Source: Lethocerus indicus (lineage: Eukaryota > Arthropoda > Insecta > Hemiptera > Belostomatidae). Taken from it: a stretch of DNA of 64,000 bases. The notes beneath the pieces are model-generated. The model made no database searches, was not told the origin of the DNA, and was given only the letters and a program-made list of their open reading frames with translations. Made by a program: the position numbers and the translations under genes. The DNA lies in assembly GCA_019843655.1 (NCBI GenBank), contig JACDQD010000006.1, forward strand, positions 25,128,246 to 25,192,245. Direction: 5' to 3'. How positions within the stretch are numbered: position 1 is the stretch's first letter; each line of letters begins with the position of its first letter. Shown here piece after piece: positions 10,873-21,507 of the stretch.

Positions 10873-11960
10873 TACCTGTTTTGTGGTTTTTAATCCTATT
10901 GTCCAGCAATTGTACTGTAAATACGGTCCTCTTTTCTATAAATAAAATATTTATTATATGTACGCAACCCTCGTTATTTATTAAATACCTAATTAATTAC
11001 TGGGCGTGTGAGTAATCCGATACCATTTTCTACTATTAAGGCGAGACCGCAAAACTACTATAGGCTCCACACAGTGACCTTAAATGAATCAAACAAGATC
11101 TTTTATTGAATCAGTACATCCTTCAGCGCATACCCTATTTATAAATACGAATTTAATTAATATAATATAGTATGGAGATTTTGAATATATATTATGTCCA
11201 TTGTTATGATTAAACGCCTACTATTTTCCGTAGCAAAATATAATTTAGGTATCCAATATTTAGACATCGCAGCAAAATATTTAGACGATTGTACTAGTAT
11301 ATAAGCCACATACAAGCCTTAAATGTTTCAAATGTGCTACCCCAACTGGCAGACAGCCTTTGTTGGATACAGTATTTGTACATTCAAACTTATTTTATTG
11401 TGACAAGTGATGAAGTTGATTAATAATAATATACCAAACGAGAAGTTAATAAAATCACATTCCCTTGTCTTATGAGCTGCCAATGTCTGGTAGTTGGGAG
11501 CACTTATTTTTTTACAGTGCTTCACATCCCTTACAGAAGTCAAAGGTTACTACACTAATGGGGCGGGAAGATTTAATAAAAGGAAATTTGTGTAAGCATT
11601 TTTCTTATGCCGTACTAATCTACGTAAAGGGCCAAATGCTTTCGATGTGACCAAGTATAAAATAACATTCGCTTTGTTGGTAATCATCCCGTTATACTAG
11701 AATGTAGGTAATGACTGTTTCAGTCAATTACTAATGTAAAGATTAATTTAATTTATTACGGGGAACGTTATATTTTATTACCAATAGATCATTTGAAGAA
11801 TGATATTAATCGATTCTTTTGTCTTTCTGGGGTAAAATACATACAAATGTTCTTTTCCCGCGCATACGAAGATGATTAACTGAGACTAAGCAACAGTTTT
11901 GAATTGGGCGGTATGTTAAGATTTATACGTTAGGTTCTATTTAAAATTTGTACTTAACGT
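10873..11960 (+). pseudogene. Relic of a third antimicrobial tandem unit, coding part lost
   Basis: 10885-11045 matches the 3' UTR and poly(A) block of copies 1 and 2 (TTTTAATCCTATTGTCC, then ACTGTAAATAC, then ATAAAATATTTATTAT, then the CTAATTAATTACTGGGCG block). 11196-11400 matches their downstream flank, and 11560-11960 matches the region upstream of copy 2 (8.56-9.0 kb). No G-domain or signal-peptide exon remains. The left break is at AATACCTGTTTTGTGGT (10875-10891), which equals an end of the hammerhead-element family (compare 37128-37144). Confidence 0.7.
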
Positions 11961-12229
11961 ACTAAACGGATCAAAGTGTAAACGGCAGTAATGTACCTGA
12001 TACGATTGGTAACTTGATAGGAAATTTAAGTCAGTGGGCCTTTTTGTCAAAAGATCGCAAAACAAAGGCATACGAAACTTTGAATATTTGTTCAAACTCT
12101 CGGTCTGCTCGGTCAAGGTTTAGCAGAAACGAATATTCTAGACAGAAGTCTAGACAATTGTATCACTAAAATATGGAATGTTTTTTTTACCGGGTGGCCA
12201 TATAAATGTGTAAGTAACACTGGTAATGA

Positions 12230-12370
12230 TTCCCGAAATTAGGCTCCGTAGTAGACAAAAAGGTATAAGTTGGAACTAATCGCCGGCGAGGTTCCGGCCT
12301 TGAACCCGGGTCATTACGCGCGATCAGCTGATGCAGAGTTAGAGATTAGGCGCGCCTTGAAGAGAAAAGG
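12230..12370 (-). repeat. Possible tRNA-derived SINE fragment
   Basis: On the minus strand, AATGACCCGGGTTCAAGGCC (around 12295-12314) contains a B-box-like GGGTTCAAGGC, preceded by an ACTCTGCATCAGCTGATC stretch that resembles a tRNA anticodon arm. No clear A box, tail or second copy was found. It lies just upstream of the attacin-like promoter. Weak call. Confidence 0.25.
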
Positions 12371-12382
12371 CTATCAGAGCCC

Positions 12383-12514
12383 GGGATTTCCTCTTATTTA
12401 GAGGTAATCGGTGAAAACCCGCAGCGGGAGCCACTGGCAGGGGAGGGCCGGGAATTACACCGCGTGGATCCCGACGCCGAAGCCGGGATATCCGACCGAA
12501 CTCGAGTATATAAA
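12383..12514 (+). promoter_or_regulatory. Promoter of the attacin-like gene (kappaB, TATA)
   Basis: GGGATTTCCT (12383-12392) is a perfect GGGRNYYYYY kappaB match, and the imperfect GGGATATCCG lies at 12485-12494. TATATAAA is at 12507-12514. The non-coding first exon ends at 12573 before GTGAGT. A reverse GATA (CTATCAG, 12371-12377) sits beside the first kappaB site. Confidence 0.68.
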
Positions 12515-12989
12515 CATCGCCGCCCGATCTCCCGTCACAACAGATTCCACTACCAGAGTACGAGGATCACTCGGTGAGTAAAATCATTCGTTTATCCATA
12601 TTTTATTTAGATATATTAACTTCTTCCCAGTCTCAGTTTGGCCCTACATTATTATTGTACTAACATTCGAACAATTAATAGATTCGGACGAGACAGTTCT
12701 CTCTAAATCGCTTTACTATCATCTGGCCAATAAAATATGTCGCTAAGTATAACTGTTTTCACCGATTTCGGTTTTCTCCAACCATACCACTGTTTTTTTA
12801 CGTAATAAGTAATAATTGTGATTCCATCCGTGTGTTTCTTAGTAATGCGGATTTTTCCTTATTGTTAATATTCTAGTCAACCCGGAAATATATTCCAAAC
12901 AAATCGTAAGTGACTATGATTCATTAATTGTGCCCCACGACATCGGTTAACCGTTATTGTAATTCTGTTTTCGCCAGAGACTATTCAGA

Positions 12990-14065
12990 ATGATGAAGAT
13001 ACAGTTCTGCCTTGCCGTCCTGGTACTGGTTCTGGGGACCGTCCACTCTTACACGTTTGTACCTGTCGAATACCTCACTCCCGAAGAATTTTACGGCTAC
13101 GGCGACAGCGAGGTAAGCAGGACCTGGCTATCATAAGTTTTCGCATAAACATTAGGTCTATTCTGAAGGCCATTATCTATTATTGATGAATAATTTCGAT
13201 CTATAATTTTCAAGCTGTTTACGGCACGTTAATTACCCTTCTTAGAATAGAGAGACAAAGGTGTGCACAAATCGGTACAATTTCAGGATAGAAAATGAAT
13301 AACACAATAGCTACACATTATCGCAAGTATCATAAATTTGAAATCAAGTATAAACGTGTTATCAGAGGGCATACGATAGTTTGACGAGGACGAGGAGGTC
13401 ACCGGACAGTATCGGTCTTACTGCGACTGGCAGTTCGGCACAGGGCAATCTCGGGATCCAGGGCACCAAGGAGGTGTGGAGCAACAACCGGGGCGATGCG
13501 TTCACAGTCTCCGGAACACTGGGGAGCCAGTTCGGCGGCGGAAAACCCGTCTCCTCCTACGGCTTGGGAGCCACACACACGTGAGTTCTTCCACTATCCA
13601 CTTTCACGGCCTACCAGTAGAAATACCCGTTTTGTGATCGACGAGGGGGTGAAAATACCGTAGATTTCGTGTTCGTCGGTCTATTCGGCAGTGCAGCCGA
13701 AATAGTCCCCGAAACGTGAACACCGCTACTGAAGATGGCGCTATTTCTTACGCCTCTAAGTTTCATTAATAGTCCAGAACGTTGTCTATCGCCTCTATCC
13801 CTCGCGGCTAATACAGTTCGTTGCGAATCGGGCGATAAACTTATTACTTTTCTATTTGGACAGGTCCAACTACGGTAATATAGGGGCGACCGCGAGCTAC
13901 AACGCGAACAAGCAGGCCGACCTCGGGTTCAGCCTTGCCAGGAGGTTCTGGAGCAGCCGCTCCGGCGGCCCGGGCCTCGTAGTCAGATCCGGATACGGGG
14001 GCCAATTCGCCCACGGACGCAGGCCTAATCACATCTTCAACCTCGAGGCCGTCTACGAGTTCTGA
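12990..14065 (+). CDS. Attacin-like two-domain glycine-rich antimicrobial protein
   Basis: Secreted precursor of 179 aa. Coding exons are 12990-13112, 13366-13580 and 13864-14065 (phase 0, then phase 2 introns); the acceptor before the ATG is at 12987-12988 and a non-coding exon ends at 12573. Residues 1-20 are a signal peptide; the propeptide ends in RTRR (49-52), a furin-type site. G-domain 1 is residues 53-113 (KEVWSNNRGDAF, then GSQFGGGKP), G-domain 2 is 114-179 (ARRFWSSRSGGPG, then GGQFAHGRRPNHIFN, ending AVYEF). Each domain has its own exon. Length and layout fit attacins but are slightly short for them. The phase-0 intron after the prepro region matches the one in copies 1 and 2, suggesting common origin. 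AATAAA lies at 14227-14232. Intron 3 holds a transposable-element piece (13622-13740). Confidence 0.87.
13622..13740. mobile_element. Hammerhead-family element inside intron 3 of the attacin-like gene
   Basis: AATACCCGTTTTGTGATCGA and the following ACCGTAGATTTCGTGT match the left end of the copy at 37129-37170, and AACACCGCTACTGAAGATGG (about 13721-13740) is the 5' half of the hammerhead. The GAA/ACCGGT half is missing, so the ribozyme is dead. Confidence 0.72.
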
Positions 14066-17000
14066 TCGGGTTTTCAACTATTCACTGGCCGCGATGGTGG
14101 TTCAATCGCTGCCGGTTTCAATTCGCCCGGTGTCTACAGTTCCTACAACAGTCTTGCCCTTATTATTTATGCGACATTAATTATTGTAAACCGTAATGTA
14201 TGTATTTTATAAAAAAAACTTATTTTAATAAAAACGGATTTAAACAATATTCTATGAGTGTTATCCTTTCGCGCGACTTCGCACCCTTTTCAAATGAAAT
14301 AAAAATACGAGCTCCAGTTACAAACATGGCAACAATAATAAACAATTCTGATAAAAACTTTCACTCGTGCCAACCAATTGAGTGGATGAGCAAAAAACTA
14401 TCCAAACAAGTATCTTAAATAAATAAAACAGTTTATTATCTACAAAATTTCTGATAAAATTTGAAATATTAGTTTTCAATTCTTTTTTATTTCGATCGCT
14501 ATATATATTTTCTAATTGCTTTATACATGGATTTTTTGTAACACCTTTTGATAAGTTAATTGCAGGCTTTGGGGCTTAAGGCCACAGCAGTTCAGGGACA
14601 GTTGCTGCGGCACAATATTCGAGGGGATTGGCCGATTCATTGTGGCCGATTGCGCTGAACGAGTCTTCAATTGGGCCGAAGACGAGTTTTACAACTCGTC
14701 AAATGGCCCGTCCGCCCTCCGGAACACGAGATTTATTTTTTTAAATCCATTCTTCCTGTTCAAACGCCTCCGGAGGCGTCAATCCGGCTTTTCCAGTCCC
14801 GGAAATATGCTTTAAACCGTTATTGCCGAATTGCGAATCATCCATTGGGATGTCCGCGAATGGTTCGGAATACCATAACTGAAGCACGATTTTCCGACTG
14901 GTTTCTGCCTTTCGCTATCGTCAGTAGCTCGATGAGAATTATGAAAATAAATTCGTCAGGATGGAGTAGGGACGAGAAGAATAGCGTCCGAGAATGTGCA
15001 CCCGTTCCCAGATTCATTCTGATTCACGGTTTACTTCAAAGGATTCGCCAATCCTCACAGGTTCTTCCCATTGTTTGTTTATAAATGCCAAGGTCTCCAG
15101 GTGGTTGGACAGGGGCTGAGTAATTGGGAATTCACAATCAGGTCGATGTTTGTAAGAGGCGTTCGATGTTCTAGTAACTGGCGGATTTCGGTAGGCGGAC
15201 TTCAGATTAAAATGAGTTTAACCTAAGTTCTATAATAAACCGAGAGTTTAATCATAGGCCTAAAATAAGTTTTAAGCCTTGGATTACCTGGAAAATGAAA
15301 ACAATGTAGGTAATGCAAGAAACATATCCCCCAGCGTCTTCCAGGCTTTTCAAGGCCTCCTTAAGTTTGATTTTCCGAGGCCCGATTCGATTCAATAAAT
15401 ATTGGACTTCTATCAGTTAATATATTCATTCTTCGAGTGAACGGTAAAACCTTGTCCCATAAAATTATCAATTTTCACCCGGTTTCGCCTTGATTTGTGT
15501 TCGGTTCTTCCCTCCGGGCTTAGTTAGCCGGCCTTCGACCGAAATCCGGCGAGGCAGGTGCTCATTTCTTAGTTAGCCGATGGGCTTATATAGAGCAGAG
15601 AGGGGTAGTCGGTGGCCCTAGGTACAGCAACAAGAGACCCACATAACGGCTCCTTTTATTAACGACTAGGCGTTAGTGTCGCCCCGAACAGGGCCAACAA
15701 CTAGGTTGGACCGTTAAATCGGACACGGTATAGCTTGGAATACTCGCTTAGGTATCCGCCATCTACCTTCGGGGAAGATACCTTAAGAACACATGCAACT
15801 GGAAACTAGTACCTAAATAGTGTAACAAATAAGTTAACACAAAATAATGAAAATAATTTCAGATATTTCAGAATTTATCGTAAATTTCGAGTATTTCTGT
15901 CGCCTGTTTTAGAATAGGAAAGTTCCTCATTTCAAAGATGAAAGAAAAATACTGTGCATATGATTCAATTAATCATTGCTGTAGGATCAATATTCGATAA
16001 AACTGGAAGTAAGGAAACACTATTAATAGGTGGAAACTCACCTCTCATTCGCTGATTTCCGTCCGTTTAGATATCGGCACAAATCCGAACTGAGGACAGA
16101 AGAAACGGACACTACACCTTGCCAATGCTTTAATTGTTCGATTTCACTAGTTTAGATACGCCCGGAACTGTCGGAAACAATCAATAACTATCAGAAATTT
16201 TCAGAAAGTACCAATCTACATACGAAACGTACAGTGATCCAGCCAGGCCGATGGTTCTTCCCTGAGCTGAAGCTGCCTAGTGTCTTACAGCGCCGCCTTC
16301 CGTCTCCAGTCATGCTCCAGTTAAACCCCCACTGCCTCCATCCAACAGTTGTAGGAAAAAGGGCTGCGATCCTTATTATTTCTGTGCTTAGAGGCATTCG
16401 CCGGGGGAATTTTTGTCTACAGGGACAAAGAACGAGCGGTAAAATTGAAGAAAATAAGAAAAAAGTAAGGGGAAAATCGAAAGGAGTGAGGATGCAACCT
16501 ATTCCCCTTATTGCGTAACTAATTCTATACTGGCCTCGTCGGGGAATAAGAAAATACCCGGCGTGTAATCCCAATCCCCTCGAGCACAACTGTGCAGGTG
16601 ACCGTAGGCACCAATTAACTACGGTTCCTTCACTCTGACCTGTATTCCTTAAGTTTTCGCATTACATGCCGGATTTTCAGTTGATTTGGATTGTGACTTC
16701 ACACGGAACTTGCATTGGCCACCGGACATACACGATTGAAAAATGGACTCAATGTGGACTGCGCAGACTGCTATTGGGGCTGAATTTCAGCCAATAGATA
16801 CAGGTTGTGAAATTAAATACTCGTGGGTCACGTTCAGAAACGTATATGTATTCGTTTCAATTTGGTTTGGTATTGGGCCGGATGAATGGGTGTAATCCAA
16901 TATCGTGGAGACCACGAATTCCAGATCCGCTTCGCAAGTTCCATTGATCGAAAATCGGCCTCGAAGAAATATGCTGGTACTTAATCCTGCAGTTCAGTTT

Positions 17001-17328
17001 TGCGTCGGCATCTAAATGCATAAGCGATTCTAATTAACGAAATTGCTTAGTACCTCAATAAGAAATTCAGTGTACCTCTTTTTGGGGGTCCATCGGATTT
17101 TAAATTTCACCTCACTTAGGTGCCCCACTTTGATATTAGCCAAAAGGCCGAGGGGCCTTCACTCTGTACTGTTAAAGTATATCTCGCATTAATTATGTAT
17201 CGACTCTTCTTTTTTGTCAATTGCACCTATAACTGTAAAAGTTGATCGCGCAAAATAAAAAAAAGTTGAAAAAAAAGGTGCCTCATTAATTCATGCTACT
17301 GCATTAAACTTACTGACGATCGTGAGAA

Positions 17329-17350
17329 TCCGAAACCGGTTTAGCAAGGG
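17329..17350 (+). repeat. Solo 3' half of the hammerhead motif
   Basis: CCGAAACCGGTTTAGCAAGG matches the GAA-ACCGGT-TAGC half of the family motif with C to T at the cleavage position. No core CTGANGA precedes it. Confidence 0.5.
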
Positions 17351-18207
17351 ACGTAGTTTAATATCTTCTCTCCACGCGGAGAAGCCTTTTAGTTCAGTAA
17401 AGACCACAGATCAATGGGTCAAAATATCGAAAGCAAACGATTAAGAGAAACCCCATTTCCAATTAGGCCTCTTCCAGAGATAACTGGTCAAATAAAAACA
17501 TTGATAACGGAGAGTTGATAAAAACTGCGCTTTATCCATTCTACAACTGTTTCTTCACTGCTCGAGTGTCCCAGACTGAACAAAAGAAGGAGGGCTCGTC
17601 CACGATCAGCAACGATAATGAATTTTCAAATAATGTTATCACTAGTGATGCAATATTCTTTTCTGTATTAATTGTTACAGAATGAATGACGAAAATTCAC
17701 TACTGAAACTATTGGTTTGGGTCGTTGAACCAAATATAAACAAAATTTTAGATCCCTGTCCCATTTCCCTCCAATTTCCCTTGTCCCAAAATATTTAATG
17801 CCATCACACTCTATCAATAGTACAGTGAACACACCTCCCACCATATGACACAGTTATGATATAACAAAACGTAATTTCTCCAATATTGAATGATTCATTG
17901 TACCCCAGTGAAAACGCCATTTAAGGCAAACGTTGAATTGAACACTTAAAAACACATTGAGTATGTTATAGTCCAATTGTCTGCACCACATCTGTTCAAC
18001 AAATCGTATACCACTTGCGATAATACAAGTTAAATAAGATTGTCCATAATACGACGCTGAGAATATATATTTGGACTTCGTGACAAAGATATATATATAA
18101 CAACAAATATAGGTATGCAAACATAAATACAACAACAAGCTCCGCTTGTTTAAATTTTCAATTTTTTAATTGCTATAGATTCTATAGTTTCTATTCTATT
18201 GGTTCTG

Positions 18208-18230
18208 TAGGTTCTATAGTATAGAACCTA
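18208..18230. repeat. Perfect 11-bp inverted repeat with 1-bp centre
   Basis: TAGGTTCTATA (18208-18218) and TATAGAACCTA (18220-18230) are exact reverse complements. Just upstream (18172-18205) are several related TTCTATAG/TTCTATTG words, so it may have grown from a short tandem repeat. Confidence 0.85.
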
Positions 18231-18984
18231 TAATTTATTATATTTCATGTAAAATTCCCTGACAGTTTCTATTGAATAAATAAATACTTTTTTAATAACC
18301 TATTTTTTGGGGTTACAATATCATCGCTCATGGTTTCTCACCATCGCCGTTATTATTCCGTCGGTAAAGTAATGAGGCATTAGGTCGTAGATATTGTTTT
18401 CAAACTGTACTTATTATGCATATTAATTATGCATTTGTAGCACAGACACTGGGACGTTTAGATTTCAGAGCTCCGATACCTGGGACTATTTATAAAGCCG
18501 ATGACGCATTTCAAAATTGATAACAAAACCCGAACCGGAGTTCAATAACAGAAAGTCAATAGTTCAAATACAAAATAGTTTCTGCCATCTGTCAGCCAAC
18601 CCGAGAGAGTCACTGTCGTCATTGCTAAAGTTCACTGCCGAGCGTAGTTATTATGAAAAAAATCGATGGTCAAACAGAAACTCCGTCTTATCGATACTGA
18701 AAAAGACTAGTTTATTTAGGTTTCTACTAGAAAGTACAGACAAAAACATGCAGTAAGTTACGTTTGCTTGTTAAGCCGAACGGGCACCGTTTCGTCCTTT
18801 TTACGAGAATTTTTGAACTGACAAGAATTATAAAAATACAAGATTTCCTTCTTTGTTTTTAACCTTTTTTAAGTTTGTACAATCAACATTGAATGTTATA
18901 AGTACAAATGCTGTATGTATTTTTTTCACATGTATTTCGTGATAAAAGGAACCACCCAAAGATGACACTTTTGACACAAGAAGG

Positions 18985-19405
18985 GCTAAGAAGATCTCTA
19001 GGCCGGCGGGGCGATAATGGATGGGTAAGAGAGGGAAGGGACTGAACGAGTGGATTAGGATGAGGAGAAAGGCGGGAGTGGAACTTCAGGAACCGGGAAT
19101 TTGTGACTTCGTCGACTATCGGTATGTTGAGGTCATGGTGGATTGTGTGGTTAGAAACATACCAGGGAGCATTAAGGATGGTGCGAAGGACTTTTGATTG
19201 AAATCTGGATGCGAGCGATGTTGGATGTCTCGGTGGAACCCCATAGCTCCTCTATACCGTATGTCCGTGTCGGTTTAAATATCGCTTTGTACATTGTCAG
19301 TTTGTTACTTGAAGTCAATTTTGATGTCCGTTTTAGTAATGGCCTTAAGAGTCCAAATTTTTTGTTAAGTCGATTCTTTTGAGTCGGTTTTTCGGGTGGG
19401 GATTG
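18985..19405 (-). mobile_element. Jockey-like LINE 3' fragment, longest copy
   Basis: Minus-strand translation from 19408 reads LLRPLLKRTSKLTSSNKLTM, then TYGIEELWGSTETSNIARIQ, and after a small frame break LRTILNAPWYVSN then HHDLNIPIVDEV. This order (LLR, SKL-NKL-YKA, TYGI-LWG, SNI-IQ, LR-I-APWYVSN, D-L-IP-V-EV) is the signature after the RT domain of jockey-clade elements. A shared non-coding tail (AATCAACATTGAATGTTATA, 18881-18900) is repeated at 26921-26940. The copy is 5'-truncated and frameshifted. Confidence 0.85.
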
Positions 19406-19824
19406 CACGTGACAAGATTTCCTGCCATAAAAACTTGTGGGGTAAAACTAAAGATTATGAAAGTGGTCGGATTTTCATGGAAAGTGGGACAAAGAGGCAG
19501 TGCGTCGTAACGGGTGGTCAGCGTTGCGCAAAAAAAGGAACAAAATGGAGGTTAAGATTAGCGATAATTCGCCCGCCGTCGGACGGAATACGCTGGGTTC
19601 AGAAAGCGAAAAAAATCCGCGTACCTTTCGGTTACGAAACGAGGAGTTTTCGTACGCCGTTACTTATTTTGCGGGAATCGTGCAATTTTATTCCGGCCCG
19701 ATTAGACGACCCGTTCTTCCGCGATAGCCGCTATCGAGTTTCGCGGTTACAAACACTTGTGGAATGTTCGCCGAATGAAATCGAAAGCGGAAAAAGCGCT
19801 TCTAGGAAAGCGCTTTATCAAGTT

Positions 19825-20075
19825 CGTAGATTTCGCGTTCTTCTGTCTCTCCTCGCTGGTCTAGTCTGTTGCCCGACCGGTTTGGGCTGCTCGCCATCTT
19901 CAGTAGCAGCGTGAGTCACTTTGGCACCTTGGATGCCAAGGGGGGGCATCCTGCCTGCACTGTCACTCATTTCACTTGTATTATATACATATGTCTTGTC
20001 ATTGGGAACGTTCCTTCGGGAGTATTATTGTTTTTTTTTGGTTGCGAGGAATTTCGTTAAGCGGCTTAAGTCTTT
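19825..20075 (-). mobile_element. Hammerhead-family element, degenerate
   Basis: Runs from CGTAGATTTCGCGTTCTTCT to AATTTCGTTAAGCGGCTTAA and is collinear with 21234-21507. On the minus strand the ribozyme region keeps GCTA and CTGAAGA, but the GAA core is CAA and the closing stem I strand is GGGC, so pairing and core are both lost. Confidence 0.75.
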
Positions 20076-21233
20076 CTTACAGGCCATCTCTGTTAGTTCA
20101 ATACACGATTATTATTAATTCTTGAATTAGTATTCCTAGCAAAAGCGACACCACCGGGAGTAGATCTTCGCAATACTATTGTGCAACCGACACAAGCCTG
20201 GGCAATTTACGTTTGGCAGCGTCAATATTTATTTTCCGTTCAACTGAAAGCCGAACGAGCCCAAATAAACAATAGAGGCGAAGTTGCAGCATAATTAGCA
20301 TAATGTTTGCGTTCGGTGACGAGGGCACGTGCAACGTTTGGCTCGTGCACTGACGGCCAACTCGAGACAAACAACCTGCCGGTTAAGGAGTCGCAATATC
20401 CGACCGGAATTTTCCGCCCCCCCCCCTCCCGGACTTCCGGCGGGTAAACATGTTTCCATTGGTATATTGTGCGCGCTAGACTATATTCGCGGGACGATTA
20501 ATTTTCAATATGTTTGAATAACATACAACGCGGTTCGACCGATCGGCACATGTATCTTTCATATCAGCCAGCTTCTAATTGCAAAATTGAGTCCACGAGT
20601 GTATAAAGGAGGAAAATGCATATTTGTAACTCCATCCGAGAGAAAGCGAAGTAGGGTAGTCACGCGAGCATCACCTATTCGTTCCCGCCGTTTGTCTCGA
20701 AACACGCCGGTGGGCCCATACACCTTCCGGAAATGCTCGTTGAGCAATCGATCCCTCCTCGTTAACGATCCTATTGTTATCTTTTCCATTTTTTTTTTGC
20801 AACAGCCTCGATTATTAACCCGCGGATTTTAGAATGGCGCACATTTCGTTAGTTTGAATTTCCCTTCACAGATCCTTTGATTGCCAATCACAGATTTGAT
20901 CTGAACCGACCGCCACTGGACAGCGTGTGTGTACGTGCTACACACTCGGCCGAGGGGTCAATGCCACCGTCATAGTCGGTTCTATATCAATTCACTTAAT
21001 AAATAGCGACAGTACAAATCTCCCGGGCCTCCAGCTTCCATTCGAGAACCGAACTCAATTTAGAGCTTCAAATTGAACAGTCGGAATTAAATTTGTAACA
21101 ATATTCAGCCCAACATGAGAGCTTGATATAATAAATGACGTTTTCTAAACATACAGTACTTTTTTAGGTGCTCACCAAATAGCCGATCCATATAATGTGC
21201 CTTGAAATTGATTATTTTTATGATATTTTAATA
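20076..21233. other. No gene recognised
   Basis: Mixed composition with a G/C-rich patch at 20.3-20.8 kb. Overlapping open frames on both strands at 20559-20832 have no recognisable domain. Confidence 0.45.
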
Positions 21234-21507
21234 CCGTAGATTTCGTGTGTTTCTGTCTCCTCTCGCTGGTTTGGTCTTTTTCTAGACCGGTTTCGGTTGG
21301 TCGCCATCTTCAGTAGCGGTGTAGTTACTTTTGGCACTTTGGATGTTTTTCGGGCAACCTCACTGCACTGTCACTGTCACTTGTACTGTGGTAGTTGTCT
21401 GTTTGTCGTGCATATTTATATGTGTGTCTTGTTATTGTGTTTTGGGACGTGTGGTTTTGTCTTCATTGTGTTGGGGGATTTTTGTTAATGGGCTTAAATC
21501 TATGTCG
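21234..21507 (-). mobile_element. Hammerhead-family element, near full length
   Basis: Contains CCGTAGATTTCGTGTGTTTC, the GGTTTGGTC block, the ribozyme region (21284-21320, read on the minus strand), the CACTGTCACTGTCACTTGTA block, TGTCTGTTTGTCGTGCAT and TTTGTTAATGGGCTTAAATC. The motif keeps CTGAAGA, GAA and ACCGGTC, but stem II is weakened (GGCGACCAACC) and stem I ends TAGA rather than TAGC. Confidence 0.8.

Larger units (their letters stand above)
14233..18884. other. No gene recognised
   Basis: Open frames at 14671-15084 and 16191-16589 have no domain, no splice context and unremarkable composition; I treat them as chance. A solo hammerhead 3' half lies at 17329-17350 and an inverted repeat at 18208-18230. 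The 15.5-15.8 kb part is GC-richer but unassigned. Confidence 0.5.
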
